From positions 1-20,632 of IMG/VR virus record IMGVR_UViG_3300027852_000196: DNA of 20,632 nucleotides; one strand, 5' to 3'. How positions within the stretch are numbered: the stretch's first letter is position 1; every line of letters starts with the position of its first letter. Origin of the DNA: a virus. Below the pieces are notes generated by a model, which saw nothing but the letters and a program-made list of their open reading frames with translations, did not search any database and was not told the DNA's origin. The position numbers were made by a program, and so were the translations under genes. Below, in pieces: positions 7,666-14,617 of this stretch.

Positions 7666-8223
7666 CATATAGACTATACGTGGTACCCCTACAGGGCAGC
7701 CACTACAGACTTGGATATATTTAAACATTAAGTAAATACACTTAATAACTTATAGGTTATCACTCCTACACTTTACACTCAGCAATATTGTTCAACCATG
7801 TCTTTATCGATGACCTTAATTAATTTCGGGAAGGTAAAGAACCGAAGGTAGCTGAGGCCATCTTCACTCAACACTTGAATACCACGATATAACCACTATT
7901 TATCCAGGGAGTGAAGCTGAATTCCACTCAACTGACATCCGTCTATTAAAGATGGACATGGTGTATGATTTGTTCTATATAAGCTTTACTATTCCAAACG
8001 CACAGCCTTTCGGTGTGTCCTTCTTTACCCTGTCTGTTATGAAAAGGATGACGCAGAGTATATTAAAATCCTATATCGCTTTTTTATTCGAGAGAACTCA
8101 GGGAAAAGTAAGCGCTGTAAAAACCTTAAAAAAAGAAGTATTCCTTCCCTATACACTTGTCCAAGCTGAGACCTTTTTTTAACACACTTATCTCCGCAAT
8201 CGTATAGTATACATACTTAAGAT
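7666..8223 (-). ncRNA. Candidate large structured non-coding RNA (ROOL/GOLLD-like)
   Basis: A stretch of about 590 nt between 8230 and 7640 holds no minus-strand gene, unlike the rest of this arm. Read on the minus strand it folds. The ends pair: 8208-8201 (ACTATACG) with 7680-7673 (CGTATAGT), extended across one mismatch by six more pairs (8215-8210 with 7671-7666). Inside are a perfect 10-bp helix (8182-8173 with 8135-8126), an 8-bp helix (7962-7955 ACCATGTC with 7802-7795), an 8-bp helix (7916-7909 CTTCACTC with 7869-7862), a GAAA-tetraloop hairpin (8017-8001), a hairpin at 7702-7681, a 7-bp hairpin (7746-7740 with 7733-7727) and several 5-6 bp helices. Size, phage setting and lack of coding match the ROOL class (about 550-600 nt) described from phages and prophages. 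Class membership is inference; a novel class is equally possible. Confidence 0.6.
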
Positions 8224-8229
8224 GAATAA

Positions 8230-8235
8230 ATTATA
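8230..8235 (-). promoter_or_regulatory. TATAAT -10 box for the structured RNA
   Basis: A perfect TATAAT on the minus strand overlaps the stop codon of the upstream gene and predicts a start near 8223, just outside the terminal helix that begins at 8215. No convincing TTGACA lies 16-18 bp upstream, so a phage-specific or activated promoter, or chance in AT-rich DNA, remains possible. Confidence 0.4.
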
Positions 8236-8662
8236 TACCGGCAATCTTTCTTTTCCTATTTTCCCTCCTTAATCTTCTCCTCCTTTTTTTATGTTTAGTA
8301 AAATCTTCCTGTGTCATTGGATAAGGAACAACTCGTTTCCATCTATTATCCCTCACTCTAGTATCTTCATCGAGTAAGGCTACTAAATCATCTTCAGCAC
8401 ATGGTGGATGTGTCTTAAGGTGAGCATCTCTTGCGTTGAAAATATCGCTTGTAGTTATCTCTCTACGGGTTATACCTTTTGTAGAGTAAAACCTTTTTCT
8501 CCTGTGAAGCACCCTATCATAAAGAAGCTCTGTAGCTGACTCACCTGTTTCGGTCATCTCAATCCACATCATATTTGTTATTTCATCGAAGAAGGTTCTA
8601 TCAGACTTGGGGCTTACTTTTGATTGTTTCAGGAATGCCATGATCTCATTGTATCTTTCCAC
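8231..8662 (-). CDS. Hypothetical basic protein, 143 aa
   Basis: Not recognised. The start is GTG (8662-8660) behind GGAGGT, sharing one base with the stop of the phosphoesterase gene (TAGTG), so the two are translationally coupled. The first ~60 residues are helical (FFDEITNMMWIEMTETGESA). The C-terminus is extremely basic (HKKRRRRLRRENRKRK), fit for binding nucleic acid. It is the last gene before the candidate structured RNA, so an RNA-binding partner role is worth testing but is only inferred from position and charge. Confidence 0.75.
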   Translation of the reverse strand: MERYNEIMAFLKQSKVSPKSDRTFFDEITNMMWIEMTETGESATELLYDRVLHRRKRFYSTKGITRREITTSDIFNARDAHLKTHPPCAEDDLVALLDEDTRVRDNRWKRVVPYPMTQEDFTKHKKRRRRLRRENRKRKIAGI

Positions 8663-9459
8663 TAAACCTCCATGACTTTAATCTTAAACCTACCAGATGA
8701 TTGTGGAGTTATTGTAATCTCAAAGCCACCTAAAGTAGTGGGTGGAAAATTTGCTAGCTCTGAATAACTAGTCACGCCTTCTTGCATTGTCTTAAGAAAT
8801 GTTCCACACTCTATAATATATCTTTCCTTTGCTATGAAGTTGCGCTTCCCAGAAATACTAAATTGCGGATAAGCTCTAAAGACCTTTCCGTGTGAATGAC
8901 CAAAAAGAAATATGTCCGCATCGTAAGACTTGAGGTCTTTCTCATATCTAGTTAAACTTGCACCACCAGTTCTACCTCCACCTGCTCCGTGGTGTGCTCG
9001 TATACGAATAGTTCTACCAGCTGCACCACCCTTACTCAAGGCTAACTTATAATAACAAGAATAGCCAGCGTAAAGTATGTTCAGAGCCTTACAAATGCGC
9101 CTGATTGGATCAGTACCTGAGTGTTTTAGTATAGTTGCTTCGTGATTACCGGTTCCAAAACCTATAATCTTGTCTTTAATAGGGCTTAAGAGGTCACAAC
9201 CCATTTCAATTTGTTCATCTATAATAGCTGAAGACATTGTTTTGTCAATGCTCTTACTGTATCTTGGATCCTTAACTGTTACTGCATCCAAGAAATCACC
9301 ACCACCTATATAAAACAGGTTGTCGTCACGACAAGAAATAAAGGTCTTGAGTGCGTGTTCATCACATAAGGCGTTACCTATATGACAATCGTACAAAGGA
9401 CGCAGCCTGATAGTCTTAAATTTGCTGTAGTCTATTCTCTTGTAGATAACCTCCATCAT
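8662..9459 (-). CDS. Calcineurin-like metallophosphoesterase
   Basis: The 265 aa carry the metal ligands of the family in order: D24-x-H26 (YDCHIGN), GGD at about 54-56 (YIGGGDFLDA), GNHE at about 106-109, HHG at about 155, and GHSHG at about 187. This binuclear-metal fold hydrolyses phosphoesters; phage members act on nucleotides, nucleic acid ends or cyclic phosphates, and the substrate cannot be read here. A glycine-rich loop (HHGAGGGRTGGASL) follows the His ligand. The start is the ATG pair at 9459 behind AAGGAGG. It overlaps the upstream small gene by 44 bp and the downstream gene by 1 bp. Position after the nucleotide genes suggests nucleic acid metabolism. Confidence 0.88.
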   Translation of the reverse strand: MMEVIYKRIDYSKFKTIRLRPLYDCHIGNALCDEHALKTFISCRDDNLFYIGGGDFLDAVTVKDPRYSKSIDKTMSSAIIDEQIEMGCDLLSPIKDKIIGFGTGNHEATILKHSGTDPIRRICKALNILYAGYSCYYKLALSKGGAAGRTIRIRAHHGAGGGRTGGASLTRYEKDLKSYDADIFLFGHSHGKVFRAYPQFSISGKRNFIAKERYIIECGTFLKTMQEGVTSYSELANFPPTTLGGFEITITPQSSGRFKIKVMEV

Positions 9460-9709
9460 TAACCTCCTTAAGTCTTTCCAGTTTATACATCCCTTTAAAC
9501 GTATGTTTAGCTAATACTTTGATAACCTTTCCACGTTTAACTATAAGCTTTATGTCACCATCTTCATGCTTTAACATACAATCAATAGACATTCTATCTT
9601 TCATAGCTATCTCTAGGGATATACAGAGATTAGCCACACTTGGTGTTCTATATTCTCCATGGTAGAGCATGTAATCCTTGATATATTTAAACGTTTCGAC
9701 CTTTGTCAT
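9416..9709 (-). CDS. Hypothetical protein, 97 aa (paralog of 10015-10254)
   Basis: Residues about 24-75 align with the gene at 10015-10254: both have a helix with E-x-A-x-K followed by I/A-x-(C/I) strands, then G-(D/Y)-(I/L)-x-L-x-(V/F)-KRG-(K/E)-V. The shared block reads LEIAMKDRMSIDCMLKHEDG here and VEAAVKNKLTAEISFGSIDG there. The start ATG at 9709 has GGAG about 8 nt upstream and overlaps the MazG-like gene by 23 bp. Function unknown; it probably adopts a small alpha/beta fold. Confidence 0.7.
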   Translation of the reverse strand: MTKVETFKYIKDYMLYHGEYRTPSVANLCISLEIAMKDRMSIDCMLKHEDGDIKLIVKRGKVIKVLAKHTFKGMYKLERLKEVNDGGYLQENRLQQI

Positions 9710-10004
9710 GTTCCAGTCTCCATGAAGCTTCGATTAATATTAGGTAAACACGTAAGTCTCCGAACTTCTCTTTAATTAAAAGTAGATCTTCCTTTCTGTC
9801 ATACTCTATAATATCCATGACACCTACTAACTGTTTGATCGCAGCATCCCACGCACCTTGTTGTAGAGTTCTATTTTTAAGTCTACCCATCTCTTTAAAG
9901 GTGTGGAAAGGATCTAACCCTATCATATATTCTATACCCTTAGCCGATATTGTATCTCTTGTCTCCTGTAAAATATCGTCAATTGTTTCATCAAAGCTTT
10001 TCAT
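9687..10004 (-). CDS. MazG-like / nucleotide-modification-associated helical protein
   Basis: The 105 aa look all-helical: ILQETRDTISAKGIEYMIGL, then a helix with DPFHTFKEMGRL, an AAIKQLVGVMDII helix, and a closing (K)EKFGDLRVYLILIEASW. The (E/D)K-x2-D-(L/x)-x2-YL-x3-EA ending and the order of helices resemble the small phage family near MazG pyrophosphohydrolases that is found with nucleotide metabolism genes. The ATG at 10004 is preferred to the in-frame GTG at 10013 because AAGGTG lies 6 nt before it. Two paralogous small genes flank it. The assignment is by pattern only. Confidence 0.5.
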   Translation of the reverse strand: MKSFDETIDDILQETRDTISAKGIEYMIGLDPFHTFKEMGRLKNRTLQQGAWDAAIKQLVGVMDIIEYDRKEDLLLIKEKFGDLRVYLILIEASWRLEHDKGRNV

Positions 10005-10014
10005 ATTATACACC

Positions 10015-10254
10015 TTAACTGTATTTAATTTGATCTATATCCGAAGTAGTCATTGGTATAGACAATGTGTCTACGACTTCACCTCTTTTAAACGCTAAAC
10101 ATAGATAACCATCGATTGAACCGAAGCTTATTTCGGCTGTTAGTTTATTCTTGACCGCAGCTTCTACGGCTATGATAAACAAAGATAGTTCATCAGTCTC
10201 GTATTCGTGGTATCGATTTAACTCGCTCTGTACTATATCACTTACAATGCTCAT
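10015..10254 (-). CDS. Hypothetical protein, 79 aa (paralog of 9416-9709)
   Basis: Starts MSIVSDIVQSELNRYHEYET at an ATG behind AGGGG. The second half has the KRG-(E/K)-V motif shared with the gene at 9416-9709 (YLCLAFKRGEVVDTL against IKLIVKRGKVIKVL). The duplicates sit on both sides of the MazG-like gene, so the duplication either inserted around it or moved with it. Function unknown. Confidence 0.7.
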   Translation of the reverse strand: MSIVSDIVQSELNRYHEYETDELSLFIIAVEAAVKNKLTAEISFGSIDGYLCLAFKRGEVVDTLSIPMTTSDIDQIKYS

Positions 10255-10286
10255 ACATACCCCTATCTATTTAAACTTAACGCTTC

Positions 10287-10640
10287 TTAATATAAGTTGT
10301 TAGACATAATTTCAAAGAAATCATCCAGATCCATGCATACAACTGGTTTAGTTCTGTTCTTTCCCATGACCAGTAACCACATAGTGTCAGGCATTATGTT
10401 GCTCTTAGCCTGATCTATAAAGGATGGCATAGTCCATTTCTCACAGTTCTTACACTCAATGCTGAACGGGAACTTATCTCTAGCTTCACCTATTAGCTTA
10501 ACGTCTACGCCGGATTGTGACATCTCTCTTGACTCTATTAAACAGTCTTTGCCATGAGGTATCCCTGTTAGTTCAGAGATCTTCTTAGCTACTAACTGTT
10601 GGAGTTTACGTCCTTTTGCTTTAGCTGATGATGTTTTCAT
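10287..10640 (-). CDS. PD-(D/E)XK nuclease, Holliday-junction-resolvase-like
   Basis: The 117 aa have an N-terminal basic helix (KAKGRKLQQLVAKKISELTG), then SGVD46VKLIG and FSIE62CK64, which form the D ... E-x-K catalytic core, then a helix with Q (FIDQAKSN) and a strand (MWLLVMGKN). This is the compact arrangement of archaeal-type resolvases and phage nucleases, which cut branched DNA so that replication products can be resolved before packaging. It overlaps the thymidylate synthase stop by 4 bp (ATGA). The exact substrate is inferred. Confidence 0.7.
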   Translation of the reverse strand: MKTSSAKAKGRKLQQLVAKKISELTGIPHGKDCLIESREMSQSGVDVKLIGEARDKFPFSIECKNCEKWTMPSFIDQAKSNIMPDTMWLLVMGKNRTKPVVCMDLDDFFEIMSNNLY

Positions 10641-11311
10641 ATTCCGAAGATAGCCCCCTTTGGTAAGTTAAGTAACTGTTCAACAGCATCTGCCTGGTGA
10701 TCGTAAATATGTGCACCTGAGCTAGTGTAATACATACAGCCATCATCAAGTTCTGCTCCATAAGCTACGATATCTTTAATGACTGCCAGGGATGCTATAT
10801 TGGCTAAGTAAGCGTTAAAAATGTCGTTAGATCTAAAGGTTATATATCCGTTAAGTTTACCATTAACCACTTTAAGCTCCATTTCTCTTAAGCATGGTGG
10901 GTGATTAAGTTCTATATCGGATGGTCTTGCAACCTGAAATACTACTTGATTTGTATATGGATCTCTCTTTAATATTTTTATGGCTGTATCTATTTGGTTT
11001 GATAACCGCTCTCCATAAGAATATTCTTCGTTATCTTTCTTAGTATTAAATAGTAAATCATAGATGTAACCTTCCAGAAAATCATTATCAACAGGGTTAG
11101 GAACTGTACTTCCTTCTGGAATTGCATTAATCATATTATCGTGATTACTATCATAAGGAAAACATATTTTAATCATTGCCATATCTAGCTGCTTACGACA
11201 AGAACCTTCGAAGGAACCCCTGTCTATCCTATATATGTTACCTTCAGTCGCTATAGCTCTTAGGAGTTGGTTCCAAGAATCCGGGATATCTCTACATATT
11301 GCTGTAAACAT
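10637..11311 (-). CDS. thyA: Thymidylate synthase, C-terminally short
   Basis: Methylates dUMP to dTMP with methylene-tetrahydrofolate. Counting from the ATG at 11311, the catalytic motif HPPC140L, the phosphate site R160-S-N-D163, N171 (AYLANIAS) and H201-I-Y203 sit at a constant offset of six from E. coli ThyA C146, R166, D169, N177, H207 and Y209. Asn rather than Asp at 171 favours dUMP over dCMP, so dTMP synthesis rather than hydroxymethyl-dCMP. The protein stops at 224 aa, about 35 short of the E. coli enzyme, lacking the C-terminal lid segment; archaeal-type enzymes are also shorter. The frame is open to 11344, but AGGAGG at 7 nt picks 11311. The next gene overlaps by 4 bp. Confidence 0.88.
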   Translation of the reverse strand: MFTAICRDIPDSWNQLLRAIATEGNIYRIDRGSFEGSCRKQLDMAMIKICFPYDSNHDNMINAIPEGSTVPNPVDNDFLEGYIYDLLFNTKKDNEEYSYGERLSNQIDTAIKILKRDPYTNQVVFQVARPSDIELNHPPCLREMELKVVNGKLNGYITFRSNDIFNAYLANIASLAVIKDIVAYGAELDDGCMYYTSSGAHIYDHQADAVEQLLNLPKGAIFGI

Positions 11312-11325
11312 ATAACCTCCTATTA

Positions 11326-11343
11326 TGGCGGAGTTACCCGCCA
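11326..11343 (-). promoter_or_regulatory. Hairpin between the SSB-like gene and thyA
   Basis: A perfect 6-bp stem, TGGCGG-GTAACT-CCGCCA on the minus strand, lies after the SSB-like stop codon and directly before the thyA ribosome site. No U-tract follows, so it is not an ordinary terminator; mRNA processing, stability or pausing are possible. Confidence 0.5.
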
Positions 11344-11351
11344 AGTGTTTA

Positions 11352-11987
11352 TTAGAATGGTACTTCGTCTTCTTTTGGGGTTGGTGGAGTTACTTCCCGC
11401 TTGTCTTTTGATGGATCTTCATGACCATAAGCGGATGCCATCCTTTCGGTGCTGCTATTTCTGTCGTTCACCATCCATTCGTTCATCCATTCTGGGTCTG
11501 GGTCATCTATCATGATAATCCTAGGCTCTTCGCTAGGTTTAGCGGCTGTCATACCCTTCATAAGAGGTGTTATTCCTGCAACTTTTGCATATGTATCACC
11601 ACCTTCAAAGCTATCATGGATAATATTCAACATACAACTCTTACCTAGTATATTTTTCAAATCAAATCCATCTTTCTCTTCTTTAGTAAAAGGTCGTGAC
11701 CTCCATCCTTCTAGGTCTTTAGCTAGGTTAGCTTTCTTACCTAGAGACATTGAGTAATACCTCTTAGAAATTCTCCCTGGCCTAGTAACTTCCTTACCGG
11801 TTTCTTCGTCTTCATAGGTGTATGTTTCGTCTGGTAATTCCCATACAATCCTAATGTGACGGGATTCTTTATTATACTTTTCGGAAAAGTGAGTACCTAG
11901 ATCTATAATAGTGGTACATACCGCTCTATACACTGCTGCATCTAAAATACTACGCTCTCCAGCTTCTGACGTTGCAATTAAACTCAT
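11352..11987 (-). CDS. Single-stranded DNA-binding protein-like
   Basis: The 211 aa end in a disordered acidic tail closing on EDEVPF, the tip type (acidic residues, then hydrophobic-Pro-Phe) that bacterial and phage SSBs use to recruit partners. Before it are Pro/Lys/Asp-rich linkers (KREVTPPTPKEDEVPF). The body has beta-rich segments (HIRIVWELPDETYTYEDEE, RISKRYYSMSLG, CMLNIIHDSFEGGDTYAKVA) that fit an OB-fold. It lies between the RecB/Cas4-like nuclease and thyA, a usual place for a phage SSB. The start is ATG after AGGAGA. The family is recognised from tail and context more than from a catalytic motif. Confidence 0.65.
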   Translation of the reverse strand: MSLIATSEAGERSILDAAVYRAVCTTIIDLGTHFSEKYNKESRHIRIVWELPDETYTYEDEETGKEVTRPGRISKRYYSMSLGKKANLAKDLEGWRSRPFTKEEKDGFDLKNILGKSCMLNIIHDSFEGGDTYAKVAGITPLMKGMTAAKPSEEPRIIMIDDPDPEWMNEWMVNDRNSSTERMASAYGHEDPSKDKREVTPPTPKEDEVPF

Positions 11988-12006
11988 AGTTTTCTCCTGT
12001 TAAAAT

Positions 12007-12930
12007 TCATCTTACGATTAGTTTACCTGCTTTCCTATCCATCATTTTACAAGCTTCTTCAACTTCGCATAACGCACACTTCCTGCCATCCCAACTTTGT
12101 TCCGAAGTACAGATATTACTATAACCTGTTTCGAAAGCCTTGTCAACATCTCTCTCCAAGTAATTATAAAAAGTTTTCACCTCCTCGTTTCTTATCCTAG
12201 GTATATCTATCATCATGATATTATTATCAATACCATTATTCTTTGCCGAAAACGTCCCTCCATCTCTTACGAAAACTTGCAATTGCATCCTGGAAATCTT
12301 ATAGTTATTAGCTTCAAGCACCATCCTATAACAGTTTTGTTGTAGACTTACCCCGTGCAACTCCTTCCTGGCCATAGCCCTATTGATAGTTTTCTCGTTA
12401 TAGTTCTTAGTCTTAAGCTGACCTGTCTTTGTACCACTCTTATAATAAACTTCGTTGCCATTTTTATCTAGCGCCGGTATCCTTACTTTATTAACCGAGA
12501 TACCTAAGATCTTTTGCACATGATATGAACCAAAAAACTTATGATCTACTAGAATGTGATACCCCTTCTTGGTTTCGTCTGGCTCTACTAGATCTGCTGT
12601 ACCACTTATCCAGTCATCCTTAAGTTTCACTTCAGTTAGCGCTTTTTCAATTGGATATTTCTCAAGCTCTGCGTGAAGGATTGTGCCGAACGTAGACCAA
12701 ACGCTGCTGTTAATATTGATAGCGTAGTCGGTGGTAGCTTTTAAATAGATCTCTCTAGCACTATTTGCTGCCATAGATGGAGATACTCCCCTATATTTCC
12801 TAACCCCTGCTACGATATTAAGGTAAGACCTACTAGCGCATCGTTGGCTTGCTCTACACCCTCTATCTCTTAGGCATTGTTTGATAGGTATCCTTCCTCC
12901 GTCTGGGCATATAAACTCTGTCGCTGGCAT
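12007..12930 (-). CDS. RecB/Cas4-type PD-(D/E)XK exonuclease with Cys clusters
   Basis: 307 aa. The nuclease core has GTILHAELEK (His of motif I), ISGTADLV (metal-binding Asp), LVDHKFFGS (the D-x-K pair) and LQQNCYRMVL (the Q-x3-Y motif typical of RecB/AddB/Cas4). Cysteines occur near the N-terminus (C9, C19, C25, C31) and near the C-terminus (WDGRKCALCEVEEAC), the pattern of an iron-sulfur staple that ties the ends together in Cas4/AddB. It would resect DNA ends for recombination-dependent replication. A Lys/Asn/Thr-rich insertion (about 155-185) separates the D-x-K from the Q motif. The ATG shares one base with the stop of the 54-aa gene (TAATG). No CRISPR repeat is visible nearby, so cas4 is not claimed. 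Confidence 0.8.
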   Translation of the reverse strand: MPATEFICPDGGRIPIKQCLRDRGCRASQRCASRSYLNIVAGVRKYRGVSPSMAANSAREIYLKATTDYAININSSVWSTFGTILHAELEKYPIEKALTEVKLKDDWISGTADLVEPDETKKGYHILVDHKFFGSYHVQKILGISVNKVRIPALDKNGNEVYYKSGTKTGQLKTKNYNEKTINRAMARKELHGVSLQQNCYRMVLEANNYKISRMQLQVFVRDGGTFSAKNNGIDNNIMMIDIPRIRNEEVKTFYNYLERDVDKAFETGYSNICTSEQSWDGRKCALCEVEEACKMMDRKAGKLIVR

Positions 12931-13094
12931 TATACCCTCTCTATTAAAGAGTCAGCAGTTATTAAATATCCCGTGGAATCTAACTCGATATCGTCTACAC
13001 TGGATTGCTCGCCTTTAGAATTTAAATAAGTTACGATTAACTCTTTAACTTCTTTATGACTGATATGAATTACGGTACTAACTGTTCTTATCAT
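12930..13094 (-). CDS. Small hypothetical protein, 54 aa
   Basis: Fills the gap between dnaB and the RecB/Cas4-like gene. The ATG at 13094 is preceded by GGAGGATAAAC, and the stop shares a base with the next ATG (TAATG). It starts MIRTVSTVIHISHKEVKELI and has an acidic middle (SSVDDIELD). Length, ribosome site and exact fit in the gap make it convincing as a gene. Function unknown; the location suggests a replication accessory protein. Confidence 0.75.
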   Translation of the reverse strand: MIRTVSTVIHISHKEVKELIVTYLNSKGEQSSVDDIELDSTGYLITADSLIERV

Positions 13095-13096
13095 GT

Positions 13097-14380
13097 TTAT
13101 CCTCCATAAATAATAGGGTCTTGATCATATACCTTTTGGTATCTACCTTCAAAAGCCAAAGTTGAATGCCATAACTCACCATCCCGTGCTTTAAGACATG
13201 CAATCTCAAGTTCCATAGAACCTCTAGCCTCAGTGTGTAACATAAAACATATATCTGCATCAGCTTCCAAACTACCTGAATCTCTAAGACTACTTAACTT
13301 TGGCTTCGTATTATCTTTGTTCCTGCTTAATTGTGCAAGAGCTATAACTGGGACATTGTATTCCTTAGCCATAGACTTTAAGGCACTACTAATAACTCCA
13401 AGTTCAAGGTTTCTATTGCCCGTTTTTGCCTTAACATGCATCAGTTGTACATAATCTATAAAGATAGCTGATACTTTATTGCTCATTGTATATGATGCCA
13501 TGAAAGATTCAATATTCTCAAGGGATTTAAAGAATGGCTTATCTATAACAACAGCGCTTGACTCACTTACAATATTGAGGGCGTGGTTTAATTTATCCAT
13601 TTCGCTATCGTCTAAGTTGGCTTTCTTTAGACTGGTTAGACCTATTAATCCAGCACAAGCAAGTCTCCGCATCATTACAGCCTCAGAGCTCATCTCTAAA
13701 GAAAAGAATATACATTTACCGTCATAATTCCTTGAGATATGCTCAATCATATTCAAGGCTAAGGCTGTCTTACCTATTGATGGTCTAGCCGCTATTAATA
13801 TTAAAGTTTTAGGCTCAAGGCCATACAGCATACCATCTATAGTCTCTATCCCTGTTAAGCATCCTATTGTATGATTCTTAGTTGTCATCTTTCTTTGGAT
13901 CTCTGAGTAAACATTTTGAGCTACTGTAAGATTAGACTCAAGGACTCTATCCTTCCTGGCATCCAGAAGCCGAACCCGTTTCTTGATTAAAGTAAGTATG
14001 TCCGGTGTTTCTTTATTGGTCTGGCTAATCCATGCCTGGATCTCCATGCCTAGATCAGAAACCTTGCGCCTTACTGACATATCCCTTAATGATTGAGCAT
14101 GCTGTTTAATACCTGCTGAAGTTGCTACATTCTCGACAATTAAAGAGATCATTTCTATCGGTATAAACTGTGCTTTATTATGTTTTTCCAGAAATCCTTT
14201 AATAGATAGCATATCGTTACCAACTTCAAGGATTGCCTTGTAGATTTCTATATGCTCAGGTGCGTAAAAGTCTTCTGGCTCAATAATCTCTTTAACTTTC
14301 ACAAGGGCTTTGTCTCCAGCCAGCAATATGCCTCCTAATATAGCTTGCTCTATGTCATGTGAATAGACCTTGATTGTCAT
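13097..14380 (-). CDS. dnaB: Replicative DNA helicase, DnaB family
   Basis: Hexameric helicase that unwinds the phage fork. The 427 aa show the N-terminal helical domain (SHDIEQAILGGILLAGD), a linker, and a RecA-like motor with Walker A at 198-206 (ARPSIGKTA), the catalytic-glutamate strand at 225-230 (FFSLEM), Walker B at 305-314 (AIFIDYVQLM), AQLSRN at about 349-354 and the GSLEADAD arginine-finger region at about 369-376. No intein or insertion is seen. The ATG at 14380 follows AGGAAC. It sits immediately upstream of the 54-aa gene and a RecB-like nuclease and downstream of the putative loader, forming a replication cluster. Confidence 0.95.
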   Translation of the reverse strand: MTIKVYSHDIEQAILGGILLAGDKALVKVKEIIEPEDFYAPEHIEIYKAILEVGNDMLSIKGFLEKHNKAQFIPIEMISLIVENVATSAGIKQHAQSLRDMSVRRKVSDLGMEIQAWISQTNKETPDILTLIKKRVRLLDARKDRVLESNLTVAQNVYSEIQRKMTTKNHTIGCLTGIETIDGMLYGLEPKTLILIAARPSIGKTALALNMIEHISRNYDGKCIFFSLEMSSEAVMMRRLACAGLIGLTSLKKANLDDSEMDKLNHALNIVSESSAVVIDKPFFKSLENIESFMASYTMSNKVSAIFIDYVQLMHVKAKTGNRNLELGVISSALKSMAKEYNVPVIALAQLSRNKDNTKPKLSSLRDSGSLEADADICFMLHTEARGSMELEIACLKARDGELWHSTLAFEGRYQKVYDQDPIIYGG

Positions 14381-14392
14381 AATTGTTCCTTA

Positions 14393-14617
14393 CTATTTCT
14401 TCTTGGTTTTTGCCATATAAACAAGGTAATCAATAAGAAATGAATTAACATTGTCCCATTCTGTATCAATGTGCCCATATTTATTGCCGTCCAAGTCCTC
14501 CGTATGACGGGTTAAGCCATGTCCACTTGCTACATAGACGTATTTATATGTTTCCTGCGGTATCTCTAGAACCCCTGCGTCACATAAGATACTAAGGTCT
14601 TTATAAAAAGTGTTCAT
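14393..14617 (-). CDS. Small protein of the window's W-D-x-V family, 74 aa
   Basis: Ends with the pattern seen in several small genes here: a tyrosine/valine strand (YKYVYVASGHGLTRHTEDL), a Gly-Leu turn, a polar strand, then TEWDNVNSFLIDYLVYM, where W-(D/x)-x-V is followed by a hydrophobic helix. Related copies lie at 14849-15118, 15570-15803 and, more distantly, 16638-16922, 18226-18432 and 18922-19125. The family is not one I can name. It overlaps the next gene by 4 bp (ATGA). Confidence 0.7.
   Translation of the reverse strand: MNTFYKDLSILCDAGVLEIPQETYKYVYVASGHGLTRHTEDLDGNKYGHIDTEWDNVNSFLIDYLVYMAKTKKK

Noticed and set aside
7952-8182. Plus-strand 76-aa open frame
   Set aside because: It is antisense to the candidate RNA, has no convincing ribosome site, no family look, and would be the only plus-strand gene in the window.
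8126-8182. Rho-independent terminator (hairpin followed by seven T on the minus strand)
   Set aside because: The stem next to the T-run is weak, and the T-run itself forms a perfect 10-bp helix with an A-run 37 nt upstream, so I treat it as part of the structured RNA; termination remains a possible second role.
7640-8230. Group I or group II intron
   Set aside because: The flanking genes are unrelated and complete, so there is no split exon, and I could not find the conserved P7 or domain V core.
12007-12930. Calling this gene cas4 of a CRISPR system
   Set aside because: No repeats or other cas genes are nearby; the setting is a phage replication cluster.
13078-13260. 60-aa minus-strand frame overlapping the end of dnaB
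   Set aside because: It is out of frame with dnaB, whose motifs fix the real frame, and the gap after it is filled by the 54-aa gene.
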